Source of the DNA: Hymenopellis radicata
Lineage: Eukaryota > Basidiomycota > Agaricomycetes > Agaricales > Physalacriaceae
DNA length: 18,055 nt
Direction of reading: 5' to 3'
Assembly (NCBI GenBank): GCA_015501595.1
Contig: JADNRX010000917.1
Location: 1-18,055 of the forward strand
Made by a program: the position numbers and the translations under genes
Shown: positions 1-9,900 of the stretch, in pieces
Layout of the letters: every line of letters begins with the position of its first letter
Numbering within the stretch: the first letter of the stretch is position 1
Notes under the pieces: model-generated
The model's database searches: none
Told to the model about the DNA's origin: nothing
The model's input: only the letters and a program-made list of their open reading frames with translations

Positions 1-115
1 GACTGGCAATTTGCTTTCGTGCGCACAGCGCATGAGCGGCGATGGGTTGATTTTTTTCTTTTTCGATCATCTTCGAATGGACTGCTGTGGTCTGGGGTAT
101 TGTCAATGCTACATA

Positions 116-121
116 TTTATT
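116..121 (-). terminator. Possible polyadenylation signal of the GH95 gene
   Basis: The minus strand has AATAAA about 85 nt past the stop codon at 205-207, in an AT-rich stretch. Fungal poly(A) signals are loose, so this is only a candidate. The rest of 1-204 holds no gene that I can see. Confidence 0.35.
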
Positions 122-204
122 GTTGATTAAAAATACTATGAGACAGACATGTTAGTACATCTTCATTTTATAATTACGCTGCGCACGAACGGCATCAATG
201 CGCA

Positions 205-3200
205 CTATAGCCGCCAGATCTTTTGAGTGCCTTTGCTAGCTTGGAACGATCCTATCACATCTCCTGCATATTCAAGATTAACCTGACGTCCGCTCTGTCC
301 GTTTCCGTCAACGCTGACTTTGACTTGCTTCAACGATCCAGCCTCCCAGTCCATGTCGACGGAAACACCCTTTCTGGCTCGAGCACCACGAATCGATCCA
401 GATGCCCATGCACTGGGAAGGGCAGGCAGTAATGTGATAACAAAAGGCGCTCTGTTGTCAGCAACATCCGGTGTCTGAATCAGCGCGTTCTGATCTGCTT
501 TGAGCCCGGATATGACCTCCTTGAAAGACGCATACGCACAATAACGGCGGCCGGAAAACCAAAGTTCGCATCGATTTGGAAGATTGGATCTTCATCCTGA
601 GGATTGTACAAGCTGAAGAGGTTGCCTCCAAAGTCACGCTCGATTGTGTACTTGTGATGAGAAACTTGAGCCTCGACTCTACGGACATCACTGAGTGCTT
701 ACCGTCAGTTCATGATAGAATGTCTCCGCATCCGCGAGTTGCGCCCAACACGCAGCGCGCCACGCCTTCTCCCAACCCGAATCGGCATCAGGACCAGTGC
801 CATTTCCACGGTGAATAAGACTGATGCGAGTAGCGTCGAGAACTTCCTCCTAGATTGGAAGTAGTCAGTAAACTTGGAGCAGTGAACGTCAAGAATCGAA
901 CCTTGGAGTAGTTTGTCGTCCCATTGTAGGACGTCAAGGCATATCCGGGGTATAGACCGATTAAATGCGATAAATGTCTATGTGTATCCAGAGGGTCATC
1001 GTGGTCAATCTTCCATTCTACATAACAGAGTTTGAAACGATAGCATCAAGAGAAGGAGAAATGGTACCTTGTAGTTGACCCCAGCTTCCGATGTGAATAC
1101 CCTTGTCCATCACTTCTCTCTTGTCGATAACCTCTAGCAATATATTTAGTCTAGCTACGAAGCCGACGAGACAACCTGCACATACCTTGTAAGAATGCCT
1201 GGTCGTGATCACCCGATGCCTCGAAACCTTTGATGACGGCGTTGAAGAGTTGCCAAATCAGCTGCTGTGCATGTGCGCAACCTACGCCGATCGTTTATAT
1301 TACAAGGATCAGACGAACAGGAAGGCTCACCAATAGTGATATACTCTTGCTCTGGGGAACAGCACGGTCCTACTACAAGCGTACCGTCCTTGTGGTACGC
1401 GTCTTCAAGAAGCTTGTCGAGCTGGAACAATGCAGCGCTCTATACCGAAGTCAGGACGCCATAATGTCTGCTAAATGTGGCGCACCTTGAGAAGCGGCCA
1501 ACCTTGAGCCTTCCACCAAGCCACGTCACCTGTGTAATCAAAGTGATCCCAGACATGGATCATCTAATGTCTTTTAGTTGTCGAAGGGTTGACTGACAAC
1601 AAGGGAACGCACCATCCACGCGCCAGCCTCTACGCAGGTCATTGATCCGTCAATCGTAATACTTTGCTACCGCGAGGAAAGATAACCCACCTGGGTAGTT
1701 CGCCCATTGAGATGCGCCTTCCTTCATACCAGTATGCCCGAATATCTATGCAAAGTTAAGACACGTATGGGCCATCAACCAAATATCACGACTAACGTTC
1801 ATCTGTACTCAGCATAAGTATGGTCGGAAGCGGAAACGAACGGTGTTTGAATACCTCGTTATGAACTACCCAGCCTCGGAGTTGTTATAGAGAACTTCTG
1901 CGGTATACTCTCCTCGAGGCACCCAAGTTTTCTGAACCCACGTGAGACGGATGTAAAGTCAGAGCCAAAATGGAGGACTTGCCTCGAAGTAGTCAAACAA
2001 AGGCTTCATCACGTCCATGCCAGTAATTTCTGCTATCCAGTAGTTCATTTGAATGTTGATATTCGAGTCTTAACTCATCAGTCAGTGCAACACCGGTGTG
2101 AGTCGATCGTGACGCACGGTAATCTGCAATGAGTGAGTGAGGACGGCCGACAAACTTGAAGACAGAGTATTCGTACCAGCACCCCACGCATTCTCATATC
2201 CGTCACCCCATTTCCCTTGTAGGTTAGCTGGAAGAAGGCCTCTCGCACTACTAGCGAGCAAGTATCGACCGTAGTTGAATAGCAGCCATTCAATGTAGAC
2301 ATTGCCCTCATCCACCTGGTAAGCAGATACTAAATCACTGGTCGTGGTATCGAAGTCCGCTTGTTGACCCAGATCTAGTGAGAAACCATCCCAAATCGTG
2401 GATTTCACGTCAGCGACGTGCTGTGCAAGTACCTCATTGTACGAAGCCGACATGGTTGATACAAGAGTTAGAAGCGCCGCGTGAGGATCGACGCCCTTGA
2501 ACGAAAAGTCGTGGCTCGCGTCACCCGAAGCCATGTCATATTCGGTGTCACCAACCCATGAGATCCACGACTCGCTTGCGCCACCGCTTAATGTTAACGT
2601 GGCATTGCTATCGCCCACTTTGGCACACGACACATTACCTCCCGGCGAGAACCCTTTAAAGACGAGCTCATATAGCATGCCAGGTGAGCCCACTAGGCCT
2701 CGTACGGAGAGGGAAGATGAATCAAGACAAGTCACGTTTGGCGTAGGTAAACCGGACTCCAGCCCAGAGCTGAATGCGACGGTTGTTGAAGGCAGAGCAC
2801 CAGAGTTGGTAGAGGTCAGGTGCTGTACACACGCGGTAGCCGGATGAGAACAGAACGTTGTGCTTCAGGCGCGTGAGCATAGAGCAGGCGCCTGATTGTG
2901 GACACCTACCGAAGAAAGGAAATGTCGTCCTGTGTCCACGATGCCGAAGCTATGCCCTGATCAAGGTCGAGCCAGCGGCTGTAATCCGTAACAGCGCTCG
3001 ACACGTTCAATGTTGTCACAAGGTACCCCGAGCCAGCATAAGACCCTAGGACGACATATTGAGAATGTAGTCAGCAAGTGCTTGACAACGGAAACCTACC
3101 GTACGCGCCGGCGGGAACTCCGAGCCCAGTAATACCTAAATCCAAGTCAGGCCTCACGCACGAACCGAAGGAATTGGGACATACCTCCAATGACTCCATC

Positions 3201-3627
3201 CTTCATCAACGTCTCATGGATGCTTGCCATGAGCTGGGTCGTCGCATTCTGTTCAGATAACTGATGGTTTCCTCCATTATACGACTGATACAAAGTGAAT
3301 ATATCATTGACGGAAGAGACAAGTTGGCGCACAGGATCTTGGAAAGGGCCTCCAGACCACAGACTCTCGATATTCAGCTGCAGAATTTCAACGTCCGCCC
3401 CACCGCCGGTCATAGCTGAGCGCTATACGTCAGTCCTAGCCCGTGCACGACGAGAAGAGCGTACCCGCGAGATGCCCGTTGCCGACAGGCAAGTAATCTC
3501 GAGACCAGACGCGCCCGGGGGTTGTATACCACAGCCCATTACCAGATTCTGGGAACCCCGGAGGGGCGGCGCGTATAACACTCAGCGGAACCAGCAGAGC
3601 CACAAAACGGGAGAACAAACGCTGCAT
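205..3627 (-). CDS. Secreted alpha-L-fucosidase, glycoside hydrolase family 95
   Basis: GH95 enzymes remove terminal L-fucose (typically alpha-1,2-linked) by inversion. Hand-spliced exons: 3627-3465, 3415-3185, 3135-3100, 3045-2910, 2862-2177, 2123-2118, 2068-1983, 1931-1855, 1802-1797, 1745-1691, 1629-1613, 1563-1486, 1439-1331, 1281-1186, 1133-1068, 1017-902, 849-703, 650-540, 489-205. They give about 835 aa, a normal family length. The start at 3627 gives a signal peptide (MQRLFSRFVALLVPLSV...). Family motifs in order: LPVGNGHLAG, LNIESLWSGGPFQDP, LLPANLQGKW, DYHSNINIQMNYW, HNEMNIFGHTG, CCSPEQ, DTHRHLSHLIGLYPGY, QIDANFGFPAA, LLPALPSAWASGSIRGAR. By analogy with the Bifidobacterium AfcA enzyme, N422/N424, E556 and D731 are the likely catalytic residues, and all are present. 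One frame break near 1872-1874 (SEGW-type site, one base missing) must be allowed. An in-frame ATG at 3717 would add 30 residues ahead of the signal peptide and is less likely. Family call is very secure; substrate is inferred. Confidence 0.95.
1797..1802 (-). other. 6-nt microexon in the GH95 gene (Met-Asn)
   Basis: The six bases ATGAAC supply M475-N476 of the GH95 motif HNEMNIFGHTG. The upstream intron is 1854-1803 (52 nt, donor GAG|GTATTC, acceptor GTACAG). The downstream intron is 1796-1746 (51 nt, donor GTTAGT, acceptor GCATAG). Without this exon the protein would still be in frame but would read HNE-IFGHTG and lack the conserved MN. Confidence 0.85.
1932..1982 (-). other. GC-AG intron in the GH95 gene
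   Basis: The exon ends ...TACTTCGAG and the intron begins GCAAGT; it ends GGTTCAG before AAAACTTGG. Splicing here joins DYFE to KTWVPRGEYTA, the expected family sequence, in frame. No GT donor nearby gives this joint. The donor AG|GCAAGT is the strong consensus typical of the minor GC-AG class handled by the major spliceosome. Length 51 nt. Confidence 0.85.
2118..2123 (-). other. 6-nt microexon in the GH95 gene (within Asp-Tyr-His)
   Basis: The six bases ATTACC complete Asp, give Tyr and begin His of the DYHSNIN motif that holds the catalytic asparagines. The upstream intron is 2176-2124 (53 nt, GTACGA...TTGCAG). The downstream intron is 2117-2069 (49 nt, GTGCGT...GTTAAG). Skipping it is also frame-neutral and would give D-S-N-I-N, so both isoforms are possible. 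The conserved Tyr-His argues for inclusion. Confidence 0.8.
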
Positions 3628-3656
3628 CGTTGACCAGGGGTCATACTGGGCGAGCG

Positions 3657-3667
3657 TTATATATATC
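3657..3667 (-). promoter_or_regulatory. TATA-like element upstream of the GH95 gene
   Basis: The minus strand reads GATATATATAA about 30-40 nt before the chosen ATG at 3627. If used, the 5' UTR would be very short. It lies downstream of the alternative ATG at 3717, which favours the shorter start with its signal peptide. Position and sequence are seen; function is inferred. Confidence 0.45.
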
Positions 3668-4330
3668 TCCAGGCATCTATAGAACATCTCGTGCCAGGAC
3701 ATGGCTTCCAAAGGCAAGGTGGCTTTCGCGGACCCCTTAACGTGGAGATGATGATGGAGGAAGCACGGCCAGTTCTGCGTACCCCGCTATTAAAGGAGAT
3801 GTGATCAACAGCAGATAACGAGTTATGGAGTCTTGGGTATTTCGTTAATAGCGAGTTTATGCGGGAACAGAGCTAATGGAGCGAGCGAGCTGCCAGTTAA
3901 CATAGACAATAATGAGCGGTCCGGATGATGGTCAAGTTCAGACGAGGGCACACCGATGTTGATCCGTTTCGTCATCCAGTATAGCCACATGATCACGCTC
4001 AGCCTTCCACACCGGATCGCGACAAGCGCTGCGATTTTGCCTTCGACGCGACCTGGCAAGCTTTTATGATGACATTGGTGGGATAAGTCCGCTCAATGAT
4101 CAGTTGAGAAATTCAGTGCGCCACAGATGTCTATGTTCATCATGTTGGGACCTGATTTATTTTGTGAGTCATATCAACGCACTGAAAGTAACAAAAAAGG
4201 GTCTATTTACGCGACAGGGAAGTCTAGATCTTGGCTCTCAACGCCCCGAGGGCGGTGTTGTCGGCGCACTTCGAATAGCCACTGATTTCCGACATCGAGA
4301 ATGAAAAGTGGGGAATACGTGAAGCAAGTA

Positions 4331-4351
4331 CGACAGCGGAGTCCGCTGTCG
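4331..4351. repeat. Perfect inverted repeat, 10-nt arms around one base
   Basis: The arm CGACAGCGGA (4331-4340) is followed by a single G and then by its exact reverse complement TCCGCTGTCG (4342-4351). The single-base centre makes it look more like a site for a dimeric DNA-binding protein than an RNA hairpin with a loop. It sits about 0.7 kb upstream of the GH95 start and 0.27 kb past the end of the Ser-rich gene. Confidence 0.75.
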
Positions 4352-4623
4352 GTGTTCCCAAATTAACTATTCTCTCATGGAAGGAATGATAACGCGTCAA
4401 AGTCGTACTTATTGCATTGTATATTATGTGTAGATGTATGGATACAAGTGAGGTCTCTAGAGAGAAACTGAGCCTCCCGATCATGAGTAGAAGAAATAGT
4501 TTGGCAGGCACTGCACAACAGCGACGCGGTGCACGAGAACTATCCCGAGCCCTTGGTGCCTTGAGGCCTTGACAACGACACAATCAGAACGTAATGGGAC
4601 CCACTTACTCACGGCGCGCGTAC

Positions 4624-5205
4624 CTATTCAATGTCGGCCTTTGGGCCCAAGTATTGCGTATCCCGACGGGGAATGACGACGGTGCCAGGTGGGCCTATAA
4701 CAATGTTATACTCGCCCGACTTGATTATCACGGTTTCATTCGGCTTTCGCTCGACGACTGTTCTGAGCGGGCTAGGTGAATATGGAATGACGGCCTGGCC
4801 TGGGAAGCGAGAGTGGTTGGAATGGTGCGACGAGGCTTGGGAGAAATACTGAGGAATAGCTGTTGGAGGGGCAGACCGAGGTCGCGGAGGTTGATGCGTC
4901 AACGCTCGTGAAGCAACACTCTGCCGAGAAGGATGGTGCGAAGGCGCTTCGGCCATGGGTGTATATGAACGCCTGCTGGACCCAGCCTGGGAGATGGAGT
5001 CGGAGGGCGTAAGGGAGTAGACGGAGCCCGCCCGCTGACTGGCTGCCACCGACTTGCCAGCCGCAGAAGTGTAATGACTAGGCGCCGGCGGAGACGAGTG
5101 TTTGCCGCTTTTCGCAGACGACGGCGCAGGGGAGAAATGAGAGGGCGGTCGCGCAGAAGCATGAGACGAGGCTCTCGAGCGTGACTTGCTATGATGAGAG
5201 GACAT
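4624..5205 (-). CDS. Ser/His/Pro-rich protein of unknown function
   Basis: An intronless 193-residue reading frame that I do not recognise. Residues 1 to about 145 are low-complexity and probably disordered, rich in Ser, His, Pro, Ala and Arg. Short units such as SHHS, ASSH and PPSH recur, and there is no signal peptide or membrane segment. The last 45 or so residues differ: a hydrophobic, beta-like segment, ETVIIKSGEYNIVIGPPGTV, with an IPRRDTQYLGPK tail, which looks like a small folded or binding module. The start is the first ATG of the frame and has a TATAAG element 53 nt upstream. It is likely real because the frame is long, has a promoter-like element and a distinct C-terminal composition. 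A role cannot be assigned. Confidence 0.7.
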   Translation of the reverse strand: MSSHHSKSRSRASSHASARPPSHFSPAPSSAKSGKHSSPPAPSHYTSAAGKSVAASQRAGSVYSLTPSDSISQAGSSRRSYTPMAEAPSHHPSRQSVASRALTHQPPRPRSAPPTAIPQYFSQASSHHSNHSRFPGQAVIPYSPSPLRTVVERKPNETVIIKSGEYNIVIGPPGTVVIPRRDTQYLGPKADIE

Positions 5206-5812
5206 GGTTGTCGGAGTGGTGGAGGGTCAATTTGCAGATGAGGAATGGTCAAAGGGTCTTATAATAACAAGGCAATCTAATCTTATCAGAAGTCCAGAGG
5301 AGGAGCACGGGCCAGAAAGCAAACGGGGTTCAATGGGCATTGACCATTGATCAAGGTTGTACCTGGAGACCTTCATACGAAAGTAGAGAGCACCGGAGGC
5401 GCAGATCCTATGACCTGGGGACGAAGGAGACAGCTGAGCTTGGAATGTTCAAGAATGTTCATCGATGGTCCAGTATCTTGACAATCTCCGTTGTCCATGA
5501 CGGGATGACCTGACGCTCGTTGATGCCTCGTGGTGAAATGTACGGAGGAGCATGATAACCCAGTATTATCGATTCCCATTGCATCGGATCTCGTTCAACG
5601 GCGCAGCTGCTCGTGAAAAAGCCTGTGGAAGAGGGAGGGCAAGATGAAAAGCGATGACATAAGGTCAGCTACTAGTGCCTATGGCCGCGAATTTGAAGTC
5701 CGAAAGGAACTTGAAGAGCAGAAACAAGGCGAAATAGAATCGTAATGGGTATTGAGAGATATTATGCAAGGATTAAAACTACAGTGATTACCAGTGTCCG
5801 AGTGTCCTGTTC
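5206..5812. other. Interval between the Ser-rich gene and VMA8
   Basis: About 600 nt containing the promoter of the Ser-rich gene and the 3' flank of VMA8. Short frames on both strands show no recognisable domain or splice-linked extension. Nothing else seen. Confidence 0.6.
5258..5263 (-). promoter_or_regulatory. TATAAG element upstream of the Ser-rich gene
   Basis: The minus strand reads TTATTATAAGACCC, with TATAAG ending 53 nt before the ATG at 5205. The same hexamer lies at nearly the same distance from the starts of the ankyrin and DUF1996 genes. Function is inferred. Confidence 0.5.
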
Positions 5813-6738
5813 TCAGAAAATAACGTCCTCATCTTTACTGCTCAACAAGTCCGCCGATCCTGTAAACTCCTCCACCGCTTCAGACGCAGCAGGTGCCTCC
5901 TGCCTAGCTGCTTCTGCTTCTGCCGCTGCAGCTAGCTCATTCTGAATGGCGGCGTTTTTCTTCTTCTTTCCTTGAACTTTCTTCAGCCTATACAGAAGTC
6001 AGTCGTCGTGGAATACCCTCGGAAGGTGTCACGAACCGGAAGAATTCTTCACGATCCATCTCGTCAAGTTCACTCAAGATATACTTGATGGTGTTCTCTA
6101 AACGAGGTATGACAACGTGTTCGATGCGTTGACACGACGATTGGTAGCTCGGATGACTTCATCAAGGATAGTGAACGCAGTTTGAAGCGATGCTAAATCG
6201 ACCAGCGTCTCAACAGCTTTGGCGTAGACCTCCTTTGCTTTTAAGACTTGCTGTCCACCGCGCCCCAGACCAGTGAGATTGAAGTCTGCCAATTCGATGA
6301 GCTAGCGCCGCGACAACTCGACTGAACACACCAGACCCCGACACCCGTTCAACTTCAAAAGCAGCAGCACCACTCCAGACACGTTCTCCTGCTTCGCCTT
6401 TACCCGGAATGTCGCAGACTTTGCTTGTTCCTGCACGAGGTAGGATATGTCTCCTGTTGCATATGTGACCTCCGCCATCGAGAACGACGCCAGCTGCATG
6501 ACGCGGCCCATCTTCCGCTTAGCCTAGACGAATGGTATCGCACGACATCGCAGCAAGGCAGTTAGTCAATGCACACCTCATCAACCTTCTTCAGTATAGA
6601 TCGAAACCTCGTCGTTAGGGCATCCCGTTTCTTTGCGAGGAGAGAGTGGCCGGTCTGCGCTCCTTTGAGACGTAGCTTCATATTTGTGAGCGCCATTCGA
6701 GTGGCGAAGACATTTTCGCGAGCGCCGGTGCCAGACAT
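5813..6738 (-). CDS. VMA8: V-type proton ATPase subunit D
   Basis: Subunit D is the central rotor stalk of the V1 sector. It couples ATP hydrolysis to proton pumping at the vacuolar and endosomal membranes. Exons: 6738-6577, 6523-6345, 6301-6037, 5987-5813, giving about 260 aa (yeast Vma8 is 256). Family sequence is clear: residues 1-54 hold [20 protein letters not shown] and [16 protein letters not shown]. Then come [58 protein letters not shown] and [20 protein letters not shown], and the lysine-rich [12 protein letters not shown] precedes an Ala/Glu-rich tail. Two frame breaks, each a missing base, lie near 6361-6368 (LPAFEVER) and 6125-6127 (NAIEH). The 43-nt intron 6344-6302 is short, but it removes the in-frame TAG just before LIELADF. 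It follows the ankyrin gene by only 182 nt. Confidence 0.93.
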
Positions 6739-6920
6739 GGTGGATTTCGAGTAGCTGGAATCGTGAGAATCAGTCGGTGATGCGTCATTTCGGAAGCCCC
6801 TGACTGGCGCTTGGCCTGCTCACTTGAACTCAAAGCTAAAGCTCAAAAGACGCGAAGAAACACAGAATGGAATCCATACTCTTAAACTACAATTACAGAT
6901 GACAATTCTACATTCACACT

Positions 6921-9900
6921 TTAGTACGTCTCTGGAGCCCATCCAACCTGTTTGATGACCATACTACTCTGGCGCTCGACAATCTCCTCGTCTTCCTCAG
7001 CATCCAGCTCGTCCTCATTTGATCGGACGCGTTGCGGCGTCTCGGAAACCTGCTTCAAGTTGCCTTCCACAGATCGCTGAACATCGATAAGGTGGACCAG
7101 TTTGCGAGAACCTTTGGCAGCCTGCGCTAGGAGACGGTAGGTTGCACCATAATCACCGCTCTCCACTCGATCCTTCTCTGCGCGCGGCGGAGAAACTTCA
7201 CGTTTCTTGGCCTCCTCGAGCTTCGTGGCCATGAAGGACTGGAAATCCGCAACCGCCTTGGCGATAGACGAGTCGGCTTCAACCTTGCCGTCCTGAACCA
7301 GAGAGTCCAATGTCGCTCGGAGCTTCGGCAGTTCCTTCGACAAGAATTTGACGACAACCCGACCAGAACTAGAAACGTACTGACTGAGCTCCGAAGGCGT
7401 ATTGTTATTACGAGACCTGTGATATTCAATATGCCGTTTCAGCTTTTGAAGAGCCACCATTTCAAGCGTAGTATTGCCCACACCATTCTCGGATAAGACG
7501 AGATGAGAGGAGCGCTGGAGGAGGAGGGCCGTAATTTCTGAGAATCCTGCTTGGACGGCGAGGTGAAGAGGTGTGAGTCCGTCGACATCACGATTCTCGA
7601 GGCCTTTGTCTGTGTAGCCTAGGAGCAGCTTGACGAGATATGGGCGTCCAATCGAAACAGCAATATGAAGAGGCTGTATTGACAATGAGTTCAGTCACAA
7701 GGAAAATTCAGTTCACGTACCGTTCTCAAACGCGTCTTGGAAGTTTGAGCCAAGAGAGATTCGTTGAGATCCTTCGGAAGCTTCTTGAGAAGATGCTCAA
7801 TAAGATCCGTGTCGTTCCTTTGGCACATGATATGGTAGATATTGTAACTGGGAATGGATACTTCAATCAGTCAAAATGCATGGCTCATCGGACTGCATAC
7901 CCTTTAGATTCGTCACAAACAGTGGGATCAAGGCCTCTGGACAGAAGGAAATCAATGACGTCCTTCTCAGCACACATCTGAACAGCAACGGTCAGGAGGT
8001 TTGAGCCAATAAACTTGATGCTAAGCTTCGTGTCAGTACTATAACGCAGAAGCTAGAACAGAAGACAAACCGATTGTGCATAGCAGTCTTGGCAACAGTC
8101 GGTGACTTGAGGTTGAACACGAGCTTGATAGTGTCCAACTTGTTGCTCAGCACTGCTGCAGCATACGGAGATTCGCCCAACGAGTTCACATTCCACCCAA
8201 GCCACTCGGGCAAAACTTTCTCCAAGTTGGCGCGGCGAATCTTGAGTGCCCGTTCATCGTTGTGGCACATCGAGTAGTGCTTATACGCAGCGAGAGGACG
8301 CTCGGCTGCCAAATATTGCACGATGGCATTCGCCCCGACCTGCGCAGCACGCCAGACCAATGGAACGTCGCCTTCCGCATCTGAATGGTCGCCGTCCGGG
8401 TCGCCTTTGCGCACTAAATCCTTCCTCTTTTTCCCGTGTACGTTCAAGCCCAAATAAACCCTGTTCCTATCGTTGAGGACGAGCGGCTCGTCGTCCCCAT
8501 GCTCATCTTCGTGGCGAATTTCGATGGAAAGCCCCAAGCCAAAACGACGGATGAACTCGTCAAGCATGTCCGGACGGTCGTGGGCAAGGATCTGTGCTAG
8601 GGTACGGTTGTCAAGCTCAAGAGGCTCGTCTTTTGCGGCTTTGTAGAGTTTGAGGATGTGACGGAATCCTTCCAGGTCATTCTGCCGAATAGTGTGGTTC
8701 AGGAGATTGAAACTGACCGTCCCATGCTCGTTGGGTCCCAATGCCGGAAGAGTAATGGATGTATCATGGAGGTACGCTTTCTGGGAAATGGGACTTTTAA
8801 CCTTCGATGGACGTGAGGCCACGTCAATGAAGGTGGGCTGGTCTTGTTCAACGGTATCATCGGAGTCGTAGGATGCCTCGGAGTCATCATCAGAATCATC
8901 GTCTAGTAATCAGAAATCAGACAATGAGACGCTGTGATTAAATCGACTAACCAAATGAGATTTTGGGCTTGAATTTCTCGTCCTTGTCCTCCGACTCATA
9001 TTGAGCGCCAATGATAGAGTAAACCAACTGAACAGTGTTCCAGTGGCGCCCGCAAAAAAGCAGCATAGAGGGGTGTGAAGCCTGGAATGACATTCATATC
9101 ATTGCAAACGAAGTCAATTAAACACATACCATTGCCCGACCAGCGGTAGTCTGGATCTACCAAGTTGACAGACATCGATAGAAGGTTCTTGTCGTTGGCA
9201 ACCTTGGCCGGCAGACACATGTCCTGAATTCTGTCGTTGTCCCCGGCGTAACACGCTTCATATAACTCATCATACGAAGCATTGAGAATCTGGGGGACAG
9301 GATCCCGTCCATATCCTGTGGTCATCAGATGGTAGCGGTCCTTTTCTTCCTTGTTTCCGTCATTGTTCGAATTGTCCTCGACGGGTTTGGCCTGTGCCCT
9401 GTCAGGAAATAGTTCGTTCCATGTTTTGGCACCGTAGCTCTCCAACAACTTCTCAGCATCGGCGTAGTAAGCAACTGAATCCGCGATTTCCGCATTTCTC
9501 GCCGAATCGTCCGTGGCACCTGTCGGCTCCTTGGCTTTGGCTACGTCGAGAAGGTGCCTCGCATAATACGACTTCCAGTTGGCTTTATAGTCGCCCGAAG
9601 GGGGGTCTCCTCGATTCTGCTTTGATTTCGTTTGGTCCGAATCCTCCAACAGCTTCTTCTGAGCGAATCGGGCGTAATCAAGTAGAGCAAATTTTTCGTT
9701 TGTGTAGCGCTGAAAAGACCGTTTGGTAGGCATATTGAAGTCAGCCCCCAAGGCAAGGAGAAGCCTAAGCACGTCGTCTAGGTTGGTCATGGCTATTTCC
9801 GCAGGCGTTGGGACGTTCGAAAAAATGTCATTGACATCTCGACCGTAATGATTGCGACCGTGACTGCAGATTATGATCAAAAATCGGAGGCGAGAAATTA

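Larger units (their letters stand above)
3628..4623. other. Gene-free interval between the GH95 gene and the Ser-rich gene
   Basis: About 1 kb with no ORF that looks coding on either strand. It holds the GH95 promoter on its left side and the 3' flank of the Ser-rich gene on its right. The only notable structure is the palindrome at 4331-4351, with a weaker GC-rich inverted repeat near 4240-4261. No tRNA-like B box or transposon end was seen. Confidence 0.6.

Noticed and set aside
3627..3717. Upstream in-frame ATG at 3717 as the GH95 start
   Set aside because: It would place 30 unrelated residues ahead of a good signal peptide, and it lies upstream of the TATA-like element at 3657-3667.
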